Shown here: positions 9,473 to 18,117 of the stretch, in pieces
How positions within the stretch are numbered: position 1 is the first letter of the stretch
Layout: the number at the start of each line of letters is the position of its first letter
Assembly (NCBI RefSeq): GCF_000473245.1
Contig: NC_022524.1
Span: 3,620,501-3,684,500 of the forward strand
DNA: 64,000 nt
DNA from: Bacillus infantis NRRL B-14911
Lineage (GTDB): Bacteria; Bacillota; Bacilli; Bacillales; Cytobacillaceae
Direction: 5' to 3'
Program-made: the position numbers and the translations under genes
The notes under the pieces: model-generated
The model's database searches: none
What the model was told of the DNA's origin: nothing
The model's input: the letters and a program-made list of their open reading frames with translations, nothing else

Positions 9473-10674
9473 ACTGTCACCTTCTTATTCTGGACAATGC
9501 TTTGAACCTTGGTCGGCAGGCCCCATAACTGGATAAAACCAACCGCGGCATTATGGTCGAATTCATCTTCAGATGTATATGTGGCCAATTTTTCATCATA
9601 AAGGGAAAAAGGAGATTTTCTGCCTTCGACGATGCTGTGCCCCTTGAACAATTTCACCCTTACAGTTCCTGTCACATGCTTTTGCGTTTCCTCAAGGAAA
9701 GCCGTTAAAGCCTTTTTCAATGGCGAGAACCAAAGCCCTTCATAGATCAGCTCAGTCAGTTTTTTCTCGATGACAGGCTTGAAATGGGCAAGCTCTTTAA
9801 CAAGCGTGAGGTCTTCAAGCTCTTTATGCGCTTTGATCAGCGTCATGGCTCCCGGACACTCATAGACTTCCCTTGATTTAATGCCGACAAGTCTGTTCTC
9901 AACATGGTCAATGCGCCCGACTCCATGCTTGCCTGCCATCAGATTCAGCTCCAGAATCAACTCGGATAACGGATAAGCTTTGCCGTTCAGGCTTACCGGC
10001 ACCCCTTTGCTGAATTCGATTTCTACGATATCAGGTGTGTCAGGCGTATACTCAAGGCTTGTTGTCAGGTCGTAGGCCTCTTCAGGCGGAGCCGCCCACG
10101 GATCTTCCAGAATCCCGCACTCATTGCTGCGGCCCCAAAGGTTCTGGTCTATTGAGAACGGAGAATCCAGATTGATCGGAATCGGGATATTATTATCCTT
10201 TGCATATTGGATTTCTTCTTCTCTGGACCATTTCCATTCCCTTACAGGCGCGAGCACCTTGAGGTCTGGATTAAGTGCCTGGATCGATACCTCGAATCTT
10301 ACCTGGTCATTTCCTTTTCCTGTACAGCCATGCGCAACAGCAGCGGCGCCTTCCTTTTCAGCCACTTCAACAAGCTTTTTAGCAATAAGAGGCCTGGAAA
10401 GAGCAGATACAAGCGGGTATTTGCCTTCATAAAGAGCATGCGCCTGAAGGGCAGCAAGTGCATATTCATTCGCAAACTCTTCTTTCACATCCAGTACATA
10501 TGACTGGACTGCTCCCACTTTAAGCGCCTTTTCCTGGATGAACTTCAAATCCTTGCCTTCCCCAACGTCAAGGCAGCACGCAACCACTGAGTATCCCTGG
10601 TCGCCAAGCCATTTGATCGCCACAGAAGTATCCAGTCCGCCTGAGTATGCTAAAACAACTTTTTGATTTGACAT
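9469..10674 (-). CDS. argG: argininosuccinate synthase
   Basis: A 401-residue enzyme that joins citrulline and aspartate using ATP. The N-type ATP pyrophosphatase loop [15 protein letters not shown] is at the N-terminus, and [14 protein letters not shown] and [20 protein letters not shown] are family blocks. GAGGAGG precedes the ATG. The upstream region carries a sigma-A-like promoter and two ARG-box-like sites, so repression by ArgR/AhrC with arginine is likely. It is co-transcribed with argH, which overlaps its end. Confidence 0.97.
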   Translation of the reverse strand: MSNQKVVLAYSGGLDTSVAIKWLGDQGYSVVACCLDVGEGKDLKFIQEKALKVGAVQSYVLDVKEEFANEYALAALQAHALYEGKYPLVSALSRPLIAKKLVEVAEKEGAAAVAHGCTGKGNDQVRFEVSIQALNPDLKVLAPVREWKWSREEEIQYAKDNNIPIPINLDSPFSIDQNLWGRSNECGILEDPWAAPPEEAYDLTTSLEYTPDTPDIVEIEFSKGVPVSLNGKAYPLSELILELNLMAGKHGVGRIDHVENRLVGIKSREVYECPGAMTLIKAHKELEDLTLVKELAHFKPVIEKKLTELIYEGLWFSPLKKALTAFLEETQKHVTGTVRVKLFKGHSIVEGRKSPFSLYDEKLATYTSEDEFDHNAAVGFIQLWGLPTKVQSIVQNKKVTV

Positions 10675-10697
10675 GAAAATTTCCTCCTCTATAGATG

Positions 10698-10715
10698 AAC
10701 GAATAAATATTCATT
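10698..10715 (-). promoter_or_regulatory. ARG-box-like operator, downstream site
   Basis: AACGAATAAATATTCATT closely matches the B. subtilis AhrC/ArgR box (roughly CATGAATAAAAATTCAA) and is nearly palindromic. It lies in the argG leader, about 25-40 bases before the start codon. Confidence 0.65.
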
Positions 10716-10748
10716 TAAATTATGTTTTTATACAATTAACTAGTTAAT

Positions 10749-10777
10749 ACTCTAACAATATTCCAGGATTAATTCAA
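10749..10777 (-). promoter_or_regulatory. argGH sigma-A promoter candidate
   Basis: On the minus strand TTGAAT (10777-10772) and TAGAGT (10754-10749) are 17 bases apart. The -35 lies inside the upstream ARG-box-like site, which fits repression by occlusion. Confidence 0.55.
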
Positions 10778-10788
10778 TAGTTATTCGT
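10771..10788 (-). promoter_or_regulatory. ARG-box-like operator over the argG -35
   Basis: On the minus strand ACGAATAACTATTGAATT resembles the AhrC/ArgR box, less well than the downstream copy. Two boxes flanking a promoter and leader is the usual AhrC arrangement. Confidence 0.5.
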
Positions 10789-10808
10789 TAAAATGTATAA
10801 AAATTTAT

Positions 10809-10860
10809 TGGTGACAGGCACCTATACCAGTCGGCCGACTGGTATAGGTGCCTGTCACCA
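10809..10860. repeat. 52-bp perfect palindrome
   Basis: Every base from 10809 to 10860 pairs with its mirror position; the arms begin TGGTGACAGGCACC and the centre is TCGGCCGA. No T run follows, so it is not a standard terminator. It lies between the argG promoter and the gene at 10900. TGGTGACAGGCACC-like arms recall repetitive extragenic palindromes, but that is inference. Confidence 0.9.
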
Positions 10861-10899
10861 TGTACAATAAAAGCAGCCTATTTTTGGGGGACGGATGAG

Positions 10900-11214
10900 A
10901 TGGAGGATGTTTTCATTTTGGATAAGCGCCTGGGGATTGCTGTTCCTGTGCTGGATGGCGAGTGGGAAGAGTACCCGCAGGAAGAGCGCCAGGAAATTCT
11001 GTTTACTTGGGAGAAGATACGCGGGGGGATCCCGGACAGGATATCAGAGCTTGAGACGCAGATAAACCGCAGACAGGACCAGCTCGCAGATGAAGAGAAT
11101 TTTGAGCTTTCATGCAAATTGAACAGTGAGATCGCTGATCTTGCTTCCATCATCAACGATCTTTGGCTGTGGTACAGGGCTAATCAGGAAATCGGGGGAA
11201 AGCTGCATCGCTGA
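10900..11214 (+). CDS. conserved-looking coiled-coil protein, unknown
   Basis: A 104-residue acidic, hydrophilic protein. Residues 1-20 (MEDVFILDKRLGIAVPVLDG) look like a small folded start, followed by EEYPQEERQEILFTWEKIRG and then two amphipathic helices at about 46-95 with heptad-like hydrophobics (ISELETQINRRQDQL, LNSEIADLASIINDLW). There are no cysteines or membrane segments. The binding site is GGGGGACGG. It is followed by a strong terminator shared with moaB. I do not recognise the family; IPDRISELETQI suggests a protein-interaction role only. Confidence 0.6.
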   Translation: MEDVFILDKRLGIAVPVLDGEWEEYPQEERQEILFTWEKIRGGIPDRISELETQINRRQDQLADEENFELSCKLNSEIADLASIINDLWLWYRANQEIGGKLHR

Positions 11215-11252
11215 TTTAAGCTCTATAGAGAATATTATTCAGGCAAAGCAAA

Positions 11253-11290
11253 AAGGCGGGGCGCCATGATGGCGCCCCGCCCCCTTTTTA
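11253..11290. terminator. GC-rich terminator between the 10900 gene and moaB
   Basis: AAGGCGGGGCGCC and GGCGCCCCGCCcCCTT pair around ATGAT, with A-rich sequence on one side and T-rich on the other. It overlaps the moaB stop. Confidence 0.9.
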
Positions 11291-11803
11291 TACAAGATCT
11301 TTCTTTACTTCCCTTATAACATGCCCCAGCTCCGGGATGATCAATTTATTCATGGCCAGCCTTACTGCACCTGAAGATCCCGGTGTGGAAAAGACAGCTG
11401 TATTCTCGATGATGCCCGCAGAAGCGCGGGAGAGAATTGCAGCAGAGCCGATGTCCTCCTTGTAGCTCAGCATACGGAATAATTCCCCGAAGCCGCTAAT
11501 TTCCTTTTGATAAAGTGCACTCACCGTTTCAATGGTTACATCCCTTAAAGCGATTCCTGTCCCGCCATTGGTAAGGACTGCATCGATATCCGGATCTGAA
11601 CATCCCTCCAGGACCGCCTGACGGATCTTTTCTTTTTCATCGGCGACAATCTGGTAGGAACTTACCCTGTGGCCCTCTGCTTCAAGAAGTTCCTTCATCA
11701 GCCTCCCGCTTTTATCGGTCTCCGAATTTCTTGTATCACTGATGGTAATAATTTTGCATCTGACTGTTTTGGGGGCTTCTTTTTTGTGTTCCTCGCTGCT
11801 CAT
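11288..11803 (-). CDS. moaB: molybdenum cofactor biosynthesis protein MoaB
   Basis: A 171-residue MoaB/MogA-fold protein that binds molybdopterin and is thought to adenylylate it before molybdenum insertion. TISDTRNSETDKSG and the pterin-binding TNGGTGIALRDVT are the diagnostic motifs. The ATG at 11803 shares its A with the stop codon of the upstream EcsC gene (TGATG), indicating translational coupling; a TTG one codon earlier is less likely. No other molybdenum cofactor gene is in view, although moaB also stands apart from the moa cluster in B. subtilis. Confidence 0.93.
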   Translation of the reverse strand: MSSEEHKKEAPKTVRCKIITISDTRNSETDKSGRLMKELLEAEGHRVSSYQIVADEKEKIRQAVLEGCSDPDIDAVLTNGGTGIALRDVTIETVSALYQKEISGFGELFRMLSYKEDIGSAAILSRASAGIIENTAVFSTPGSSGAVRLAMNKLIIPELGHVIREVKKDLV

Positions 11804-12642
11804 CAAACTTCACCCTGTTTCTTCAGCAGATACCTGTACTGATAATATTTATGGGCAAAATCAGTGACCTTCCTTGTAAACTGATAGTTTGCCCCTGCTC
11901 CTATGGCCATGCTGACAAGCGGGATGCCCTGGATGGATTTCTTTTTGAAAGCCGTTATAGCCAGGCCTTTAAACAGCTGTTTGATTGGCTGGCCCATCCA
12001 GGCAATGTCCGTCAGTTCCTCCTGGCCCTCATAAAAATAAGCTTCTTCCGCATTCTCCAGTTCGGCCAGAAGCTGGTCCCAGGCCTGCCCCTGAAGCCGC
12101 GGCGGCAGGATCGATGCACAAAACACCTTTAAAGAAGCCATCATCTCATAAGGTGTGTTCACTTCAATCCCATATGTCATCGCGATGAGCTGGACTGCAC
12201 GCAAATTGATGACAGCCATGGCAGGAAGATCGGATCCAAGCAGCAGCACACCGCCGGTCCCCGATGCCCCTCCCTGTGCAAATGAGTAAAGGCGGTGGCG
12301 GGCAATCTGCTGATTGGCTATGTATTGCAGCTGATTGATGTCCAATGAAGCCAGATCTTCCACTGTTTCAATGCCGGCATCAAAGATGCGGCCTGCAGAT
12401 AGGATTCGTTCCTTTGCATCCAGCTGGAGCTGTGAGCTTTGGATCAAGGCATGGAGATGGAACAGCCAGTTATCCAGGGAAGCAAAAAATTGCTGCTGAG
12501 TTTTCTCGGGAAGCAGCAGGAACGCCTTTTCTAAATATTTGTCATAGGTCAGCTCCAAATCATTGGATTCATACTGTGCCAGCTTGTCTTCCCATTGTGC
12601 GATCTCAGATAAAGCCTGTTCTTCCCGTCCGTTTAGTGCCAT
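11803..12642 (-). CDS. EcsC family protein
   Basis: A 279-residue protein of the EcsC family. It has an N-terminal helical region and a glycine-rich hydrophobic stretch at about 130-160 (GGASGTGGVLLLGSDLPAMAVINLRA) typical of EcsC domains, then a second at about 235-250 (GIPLVSMAIGAGANY). In B. subtilis EcsC is linked to the EcsAB transporter, but most members, including this one away from ecsAB, have no known role. AGGAGGATGAAGAT precedes the ATG. Its stop overlaps the moaB start by one base. Confidence 0.8.
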   Translation of the reverse strand: MALNGREEQALSEIAQWEDKLAQYESNDLELTYDKYLEKAFLLLPEKTQQQFFASLDNWLFHLHALIQSSQLQLDAKERILSAGRIFDAGIETVEDLASLDINQLQYIANQQIARHRLYSFAQGGASGTGGVLLLGSDLPAMAVINLRAVQLIAMTYGIEVNTPYEMMASLKVFCASILPPRLQGQAWDQLLAELENAEEAYFYEGQEELTDIAWMGQPIKQLFKGLAITAFKKKSIQGIPLVSMAIGAGANYQFTRKVTDFAHKYYQYRYLLKKQGEV

Positions 12643-12731
12643 ATCTTCATCCTCCTTGCCGGTGTTTTTGTTCAGTATAGCATATTGATTCAGGCAAATC
12701 CTGTTTCATTGGATGGAGAAGGCAGAAAAAC

Positions 12732-12767
12732 AAAAGGACAAAAAAGCCTTGGCTTCTTTGTCCTTTC
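12732..12767 (-). terminator. terminator after ackA
   Basis: AAAGGACAAAAAAGCC and GGCTTCTTTGTCCTTT pair with one mismatch around TT. On the minus strand it ends in CCTTTTG followed by further Ts. Confidence 0.75.
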
Positions 12768-12780
12768 AATCATTCAAATA

Positions 12781-13968
12781 TTATTTCGCAAGCCTTACAA
12801 CATCCCTGGCAATCATAACTTCTTCATTTGTCGGAATAATGATAACCTTGACCGGTGAGTGAGGATAGTTGACAAACGTTTCCTCACCGCGGACCTTGTT
12901 CAATGCAGGGTCCCAATATACGCCCATGAATTCCAGTCCCTGAAGGACACGCTCGCGGATTTCAGCACTGTTTTCGCCGATGCCTGCTGTAAAGATAATG
13001 GCATCAACTCCGTACATGCGTGAAGCATAAGAGCCGATATATTTGTGGATCCGGTTTGCAAACACTTCGAGAGCAAGCTCTGCTCTTTCGTTTCCTTCAG
13101 ACGCTTGTACCTCGATGTCGCGAAGGTCGCTTGAGAAGCCAGAAACTCCAAGCATTCCGCTCTCTTTATTCAGTACATTAAGCACTTCGTCAGCTGACTT
13201 GCCTGTTTTCTCCATGATGAATGGAATCAAAGCAGGGTCAATATTCCCTGAACGGGTACCCATTGTCACACCGGCAAGAGGTGTGAAGCCCATGGATGTA
13301 TCAATTGATTTTCCGCCTTCAATGGCCGCGATGCTTGCACCGTTCCCCAGGTGGCAGGAAAGCAGGCGAAGCTGCTCAAGCGGACGGCCAAGAAGCTCTG
13401 CTGCACGCTCTGATACATATTTATGTGAAGTTCCGTGGAAGCCGTATTTACGGATGCCGAACTTCTCATAATACTCATAAGGAAGGCTGTACAGGAATGA
13501 GCTTTCAGGCATAGTCTGATGGAACGCAGTATCAAAGACAGCTACTGCCGGTACATTTGGAAGCACCTGCTGGAATGCCTTGATTCCTGTAATATTTGCA
13601 GGGTTGTGAAGAGGTGCCAGCTCGGAAAGTGCATCGATTTTGCTCAGTACCTCTTCCGTGATAACCGCAGAATCTGCAAACTCTTCTCCACCGTGTACTA
13701 CACGGTGGCCGATTCCTTCAATTTCATCCAGTGATTCGATGATCTTCAGATCAGTCAGCTTATTGAGCAGAAGCTTGACTGCAACCTCATGATCAGGGAT
13801 TTCCGTTACTTCCGTCTGCTTCTCTCCGTTAACAGAAATACTGAAAACTGCATCGTTCAGACCGATTCGTTCAATAAGACCTTTTGTGATTACTTCTTCG
13901 CTTGGCATTTCAAATAATTGAAATTTCAATGAAGAACTTCCAGCATTAATTGCAATAATTTTTGCCAC
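12781..13968 (-). CDS. ackA: acetate kinase
   Basis: A 395-residue acetate kinase, which makes ATP and acetate from acetyl phosphate during overflow metabolism. The N-terminal phosphate motif [30 protein letters not shown] and the adenosine motif FTAGIGENS are all present. The start is GTG ([10 protein letters not shown]) after AAAAGGAGC. A promoter and a cre site upstream indicate activation by CcpA, as in B. subtilis, and give a leader of about 190 bases. acsA and acuABC, the reverse acetate route, lie about 30 kb away in this window. Confidence 0.97.
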   Translation of the reverse strand: MAKIIAINAGSSSLKFQLFEMPSEEVITKGLIERIGLNDAVFSISVNGEKQTEVTEIPDHEVAVKLLLNKLTDLKIIESLDEIEGIGHRVVHGGEEFADSAVITEEVLSKIDALSELAPLHNPANITGIKAFQQVLPNVPAVAVFDTAFHQTMPESSFLYSLPYEYYEKFGIRKYGFHGTSHKYVSERAAELLGRPLEQLRLLSCHLGNGASIAAIEGGKSIDTSMGFTPLAGVTMGTRSGNIDPALIPFIMEKTGKSADEVLNVLNKESGMLGVSGFSSDLRDIEVQASEGNERAELALEVFANRIHKYIGSYASRMYGVDAIIFTAGIGENSAEIRERVLQGLEFMGVYWDPALNKVRGEETFVNYPHSPVKVIIIPTNEEVMIARDVVRLAK

Positions 13969-14155
13969 GATATGTCGCTCCTTTTAAATGCGGACTCGCA
14001 TACGTCCTGTATGTTTAACCAGTGCAATGGGGACCATGGGGAAATATGTATCTCTTTTCCCTCCAGGATGCCAGCCTTTATATAACACCGATGCTAATCT
14101 AATGCCTGATGTGGTACACATTTATTGTGTGCAACTGGCATCATTTTATCTCTCA
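13969..14155 (-). other. ackA leader region
   Basis: About 190 bases lie between the predicted ackA start of transcription and the GTG codon. I see no riboswitch core or ORF. The GGAGCGAC binding site is at the end. The rest of the 494-base gap holds the ackA promoter, the cre and the ytxK terminator; 14220-14423 shows nothing I can name. Confidence 0.4.
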
Positions 14156-14162
14156 ATTCCCC

Positions 14163-14191
14163 ATTTAATCACTGTGCTTGCATGATTTCAA
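14163..14191 (-). promoter_or_regulatory. ackA sigma-A promoter
   Basis: On the minus strand TTGAAA (14191-14186) and TTAAAT (14168-14163) are separated by 17 bases, giving a start near 14156. Confidence 0.7.
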
Positions 14192-14205
14192 GGAACATTC
14201 AAAAT

Positions 14206-14219
14206 TGGTATCGTTTACA
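14206..14219 (-). promoter_or_regulatory. cre site for CcpA activation of ackA
   Basis: TGTAAACGATACCA matches the cre consensus TGWAANCGNTNWCA at 13 of 14 positions. Its centre lies about 56 bases upstream of the predicted ackA start of transcription, where B. subtilis ackA has its activating cre. Confidence 0.8.
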
Positions 14220-14423
14220 GTTAAAATTAAATGTATTCCGACATTTCGGTGATTTCCGTTTCATATTTTCCATTACCCCTGCGGCTCTTCAGCTAAAACA
14301 GAACTTCCAATTAAAGACTCCAGACTAAATGCGGCAGCATCCTCTTAACACTCTCCGGAAGACTTATGCCAGCAGGTTTTAAGTCTGGACAGCTCCATTA
14401 ATATTTTCTTCTCATTCAAATAG

Positions 14424-14457
14424 AAAAAGCATGATCCAGTTTGGGACCATGCTTTTT
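14424..14457 (-). terminator. terminator after ytxK
   Basis: AAAAAGCATGATCC and GGACCATGCTTTTT pair with one mismatch around AGTTTG; T runs lie on both sides. Confidence 0.85.
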
Positions 14458-14462
14458 GCACT

Positions 14463-15449
14463 CTATATCTTATTTTCCCTGAACCAGGCATCCACCTGCT
14501 TAAGGATTCTCTCGACCTGTTCCGTTTTTGAAAGGCTCGGCATGTTTACAAGCAGGGCTTGCTTTGGAGCTGTGACCCCTTCACCCTTTTTCTGGAGGAT
14601 AAAGACGCTTTTTGCGGCATTTTTATTTTTAAACAATGTTTCCGGGAGCTGGAGCAGGCCCTGGATGATGCTTGTCTTGCTTATATACGCCTTCAGTTTG
14701 TCCGCCTGTTCGCTTTCAAACAGGCCATTTGGCACAATCAGGAACAGATAGCCGCCTTCCTTAACATGGCGCATGCTCTGTTCCAGGAAAAGGTGATGGG
14801 CATAAGAATGGCCCTCGTCTGCCTTCAGCTCATAGTCCTGCGCCCTTATGTCGTTTGGATAATACCCCACTGGAAGGTCGCTGATGACTGCATCCACGCT
14901 TTCAATGAACAGCGGCTCAAGGCTGTCCTGGTTATAGAATTGGATGGGGTGCTTCTGGAGGTTGGCATTGATGTAGGCAAGCTTAATGAGGAGGTCGTCC
15001 ACATCTGACCCGACTGCTTCAATGCTTTTTCCTTCCTGCTGATTGATGACAGTCGTAAGGAGATTGCCTGTCCCGACCGCTGGATCCAGAAGGCGGAAAG
15101 ATTTCGCCCCGACAAATTTATTCACCAGATAACCTGTCAGCATTCCGACAGCATCCGGTGTCATCTGGTGGTTTGGCTGCACATTTTCCTTCATGCCCTT
15201 TAAAATGGCCAGCTGAAACGACTTTCTGATATTCTCGCTTGTATATAGGTCAAGATTCAGCGACTCATAGCTTTTTTTCAGCCTTTTTACATTAAGCTCA
15301 CTGAGTCCGTCCTGGAGAATGGACTCTTGAAAAATATTATCGCCTGTTTCTGCAAGCGCCTCTAAATATGTACATTGCAGCTCTTCCTGCAAGATCATAG
15401 CTGTTTCATTAAAGACTGAGAACAGTTCTTCTACGGGAGTGATACTCAC
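14463..15449 (-). CDS. ytxK: class I SAM-dependent methyltransferase YtxK
   Basis: A 328-residue protein of the N6-adenine-type methyltransferase fold. A helical N-terminal third is followed by the SAM-binding motif LLDPAVGTGNLLTTV (about residues 140-155) and the catalytic-type motif ISDLPVGYYP (about 213), a DPPY-like site in which the second position differs. The target (DNA or other) is unknown. The start is GTG with AGGAGGA 9 bases upstream. It sits between ackA and tpx as in B. subtilis, where ytxK is tied to ackA. Confidence 0.88.
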   Translation of the reverse strand: MSITPVEELFSVFNETAMILQEELQCTYLEALAETGDNIFQESILQDGLSELNVKRLKKSYESLNLDLYTSENIRKSFQLAILKGMKENVQPNHQMTPDAVGMLTGYLVNKFVGAKSFRLLDPAVGTGNLLTTVINQQEGKSIEAVGSDVDDLLIKLAYINANLQKHPIQFYNQDSLEPLFIESVDAVISDLPVGYYPNDIRAQDYELKADEGHSYAHHLFLEQSMRHVKEGGYLFLIVPNGLFESEQADKLKAYISKTSIIQGLLQLPETLFKNKNAAKSVFILQKKGEGVTAPKQALLVNMPSLSKTEQVERILKQVDAWFRENKI

Positions 15450-15574
15450 TAATTCATTCCTCCTGCTAAAATATTATTGTCTTATTGTAACGGGGTTCCG
15501 GCAGGATCACAAGCCCGCCGCCTGCCATTCAGGAGATTAAGGAATACAGCCTGGGCATTCTTAAGGCATACAAA

Positions 15575-15593
15575 AACCCCGATTGCCCGGGGT
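15575..15593 (-). terminator. terminator after tpx
   Basis: AACCCC and GGGGTT pair around a short GC-rich loop. On the minus strand the hairpin is followed by TTTTTG. Confidence 0.65.
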
Positions 15594-15603
15594 TCTTCGA
15601 AGT

Positions 15604-16104
15604 TTATTCAGCTTGCCTTGCAGCTTCCACTGCAGCTTCGTAGTCAGGATGGTCAGTTGCTTCGCTCACATATTGGGCATAAACCACTTTGTCATTGGAA
15701 TCAACAACAAATACTGCCCGTGCAAGAAGGCGGAGCTCCTTTATTGCTACTCCGTAAGCTTCACCGAAAGAAAGGTCGCGGTGGTCTGAAACTGTCTGCA
15801 CATTTTCAATGCCGGCAGCTGCGCACCAGCGCTTCTGTGCGAAAGGAAGATCTACGCTGACTGTAAGAACTTTTACATTATCAAGCTTTGATGCTTCTTC
15901 ATTGAATCGGCGCGTCTGAGCGTCGCAAACGCCTGTATCAATAGAGGGAACAACACTAATCAGTCTTACCTGGCCCTTGGAATCCGCAAGCGTTACCTCA
16001 GATAAGTCATTGGCAAGCACTTTGAATTCCGGAGCCTGGTCTCCTGCTTTCACTTCATTCCCCAGCAAAGTAACCGGATTTCCTTTAAAAGTAATTGATG
16101 CCAT
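15604..16104 (-). CDS. tpx: thiol peroxidase Tpx
   Basis: A 166-residue atypical 2-Cys peroxiredoxin that reduces hydroperoxides using thioredoxin. Peroxidatic Cys60 lies in [12 protein letters not shown] and resolving Cys94 in KRWCAAAG, the spacing normal for Tpx. AGGAGGAAG precedes the ATG. It is a single-gene unit between ytxK and ytfJ, with its own terminator. Cytosolic location is expected because no signal peptide is seen. Confidence 0.96.
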   Translation of the reverse strand: MASITFKGNPVTLLGNEVKAGDQAPEFKVLANDLSEVTLADSKGQVRLISVVPSIDTGVCDAQTRRFNEEASKLDNVKVLTVSVDLPFAQKRWCAAAGIENVQTVSDHRDLSFGEAYGVAIKELRLLARAVFVVDSNDKVVYAQYVSEATDHPDYEAAVEAARQAE

Positions 16105-16198
16105 TGGTTTCTTCCTCCTTATTTTTCATATATGTACAGTGCAATCATACTTCCTGGAAAATCATTTTGCAATGAAAAGCCATTTATTCCGGCAATAG

Positions 16199-16234
16199 AA
16201 AAGGCTGTCTCCGGGGAAGAAGACCAGCCTTTTC
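16199..16234 (-). terminator. terminator after ytfJ
   Basis: AAAAGGCTG and CAGCCTTTTC pair around a 17-base loop; on the minus strand the arm ends in CCTTTTCT. Confidence 0.65.
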
Positions 16235-16245
16235 AAACATCCATT

Positions 16246-16734
16246 TTAGAAGTCCAGGTCATGCTTTGGTCCATTGTATTCGTTCGAGCGGTTCTGGCTG
16301 CTTTGGCCTTCGCTCTTTCCATCCTGGCTGCTGTTCCCTGATCCGTTATTTTTTGACATCATCTGCTGGATCTTATCAACAGCCTGAGGGGCCAAATCAA
16401 GGATTTTTTCATATAGATGTGTGCTCTCGTCCAGATGGACCATTTTAACTCCGTGGGAACTTACGATTAAAAAAGCAATCGGCGTTATGGAAACTCCGCC
16501 GCCGCTTCCTCCGCCAAACGGATGCTTCGGTTTGCCTTCTCCCTCGCGGCCTGAACCTTCAAGCATGAACTCACTGCCGCCTGCTGCAAAGCCGAAACCG
16601 ACCTTTGATACGGTAAGGATCACACTTCCATCAGGAGTTTCAACCGGGTCCCCGATGATTGTATTCACATCAATCATTTCTTTCAAATTTTCCATTGCGG
16701 TCGTCATCAAGCCTTGTATCGGATGATCAGACAT
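16246..16734 (-). CDS. ytfJ: GerW family sporulation protein YtfJ
   Basis: A 162-residue YtfJ/GerW family protein, associated in Bacillus with spores and germination. Residues 1-115 hold the conserved domain (GLMTTAMENLKEMIDVNTII, then VSKVGFGFAAGG and FGGGSGGGVSITPIAF); the C-terminus is a hydrophilic Asn/Ser/Gln-rich tail. The ATG at 16734 is chosen because an upstream ATG at 16752 overlaps the GAGGAGG binding site. It follows ytfI with 18 bases between, so one transcript is likely. Confidence 0.9.
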   Translation of the reverse strand: MSDHPIQGLMTTAMENLKEMIDVNTIIGDPVETPDGSVILTVSKVGFGFAAGGSEFMLEGSGREGEGKPKHPFGGGSGGGVSITPIAFLIVSSHGVKMVHLDESTHLYEKILDLAPQAVDKIQQMMSKNNGSGNSSQDGKSEGQSSQNRSNEYNGPKHDLDF

Positions 16735-16752
16735 AATAAACTTCCTCCTCAT

Positions 16753-17454
16753 CTAAACGGATTTTGTTTTATTATCAGATAGCACGGATAACGGCTTTGT
16801 CCTAAAGTCCGGCATTCCGCCTTTCCAATATTTAATCAGTTTAATTCCTGCCAACATAGCTTGCCCGATGCGGAATTGAAACATACATGAAAAACGGGTT
16901 TGGGAAACTGCAGCCTGAAAATGGGGGGTCACCGACAAAACGGGCATGTCCCTCATCCTCATATAGTGGCTGAGAATGCCGACCAGGCTTCCTTTTGCAG
17001 ACCAGATTATCCCTGCAAGGACAGCAGTGTGCGCCGCATCACCGATTCCGGCCAATGTATGCCATTCGATATCCCTGATTGCCACCTTTTTCAGAAATCG
17101 CCGGATGATCGTGTGGAGGCCAAATACATGGCGTATCAGCTCCTCAGCATCCTTGATACTGTTCAGGAAGTCCTCCGGCGTGAACTTTTTCCGGTCTTCC
17201 TGCTTCTTCTCCTCCTCCCGGCCGGCTTCCACTTTCTCTTCAACCACAATGGAAGGGGAGTCATCATCGATTTTTATCAGCGGAACCTGTATGTTATAGC
17301 GGATAAGCCCCAACCAGGCCCGGAACTTTATTGATATATGGTCATTGTCCTGGCCATGATAAAAGTTAAAGTAAACTGTTAGCTTTGAGAAAAGAAGAAT
17401 AATGAGCAAAAGCAGAATGACTGCCGCTGCTGCTCCAAGGATCAGCCACCACAT
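16753..17454 (-). CDS. ytfI: DUF2953 domain protein YtfI
   Basis: A 233-residue membrane-associated protein with an N-terminal hydrophobic helix at about 2-24 (ILGAAAAVILLLLIILLFSK). An acidic, Lys/Glu-rich stretch follows at about 70-92, and the C-terminal part contains TLAGIGDAAHTAVLAGIIW. This is the DUF2953 pattern. It precedes ytfJ in all likelihood as an operon partner and may also act in sporulation (inference from context only). A GGGGGTGATCGG site precedes the ATG. Confidence 0.85.
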   Translation of the reverse strand: MWWLILGAAAAVILLLLIILLFSKLTVYFNFYHGQDNDHISIKFRAWLGLIRYNIQVPLIKIDDDSPSIVVEEKVEAGREEEKKQEDRKKFTPEDFLNSIKDAEELIRHVFGLHTIIRRFLKKVAIRDIEWHTLAGIGDAAHTAVLAGIIWSAKGSLVGILSHYMRMRDMPVLSVTPHFQAAVSQTRFSCMFQFRIGQAMLAGIKLIKYWKGGMPDFRTKPLSVLSDNKTKSV

Positions 17455-17544
17455 CCGATCACCCCCTATTAACAGGCTGGTGTATTTTTTCGCATTAGTC
17501 TCCTGCTAAAGATATCCAGACGCTAAATCTAGGCTTTCCTTTTG

Positions 17545-17582
17545 GGAAAAAAAATAAACCTGCCGGCAGCAGGCCGGCAGGC
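17545..17582 (-). terminator. terminator after yteJ
   Basis: CCTGCCGGC and GCCGGCAGG pair perfectly around a 5-base loop; on the minus strand a T-rich run of about 12 bases follows. Confidence 0.85.
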
Positions 17583-17600
17583 GATTCTTTCAATTATTCC

Positions 17601-18104
17601 TTATTTTCTTTCGTGAATAACGCTTGTATCGGCAAACAGGTCATGAAGCCCCTGTTTTTTCGGCAGAAAAGCGACAATGACATAGCCAATATAAATAGTG
17701 GCTGAAATGAAACGACCGATCCACTCCCTGAACAATATGGTGCTCCAGGACATTTCTTCATCTTTAAGACTGACTACTTTCAGCCCAAATATCATTTTCC
17801 CGAGCGTCTGCCTGAAATACTTTGTCATCAGGACAAAATAGGCATAAAAAATGATGCTTGTTACGATATTTGCGGGAGTGAAAATCCCGGAATCGGCAAG
17901 GGGAAGATCCGCCGCCCGAAAAATCGGATGCACGATAATGCGGTTAATGCTGCCTATGACAATGAGATCGGCCAGATACGCCCAGAACCTCATCCAGAAA
18001 CCGGCAAAACGGACTGATGCCGCATGATCTTCATATGACGGGCTGGCTGGTGAATGATTGTCAGCAGGCAAATCCTTGTCCAAATGGCTGTCTAATGTGG
18101 TCAT
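17601..18104 (-). CDS. yteJ: RDD family membrane protein YteJ
   Basis: A 167-residue RDD-domain membrane protein with three hydrophobic segments (about 35-55, 75-100 and 140-155) after a hydrophilic start. The family's Arg and Asp positions appear in VRFAGFWMRFWAYLADLIVI, and RQTLGKMIFGLKVV is the second conserved block. Function is unknown in most RDD proteins; some act in ion transport. It starts 13 bases after the sppA stop with GGAGGGATGG, so the pair is an operon, as in B. subtilis. Confidence 0.88.
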   Translation of the reverse strand: MTTLDSHLDKDLPADNHSPASPSYEDHAASVRFAGFWMRFWAYLADLIVIGSINRIIVHPIFRAADLPLADSGIFTPANIVTSIIFYAYFVLMTKYFRQTLGKMIFGLKVVSLKDEEMSWSTILFREWIGRFISATIYIGYVIVAFLPKKQGLHDLFADTSVIHERK

Positions 18105-18117
18105 TTGCCATCCCTCC

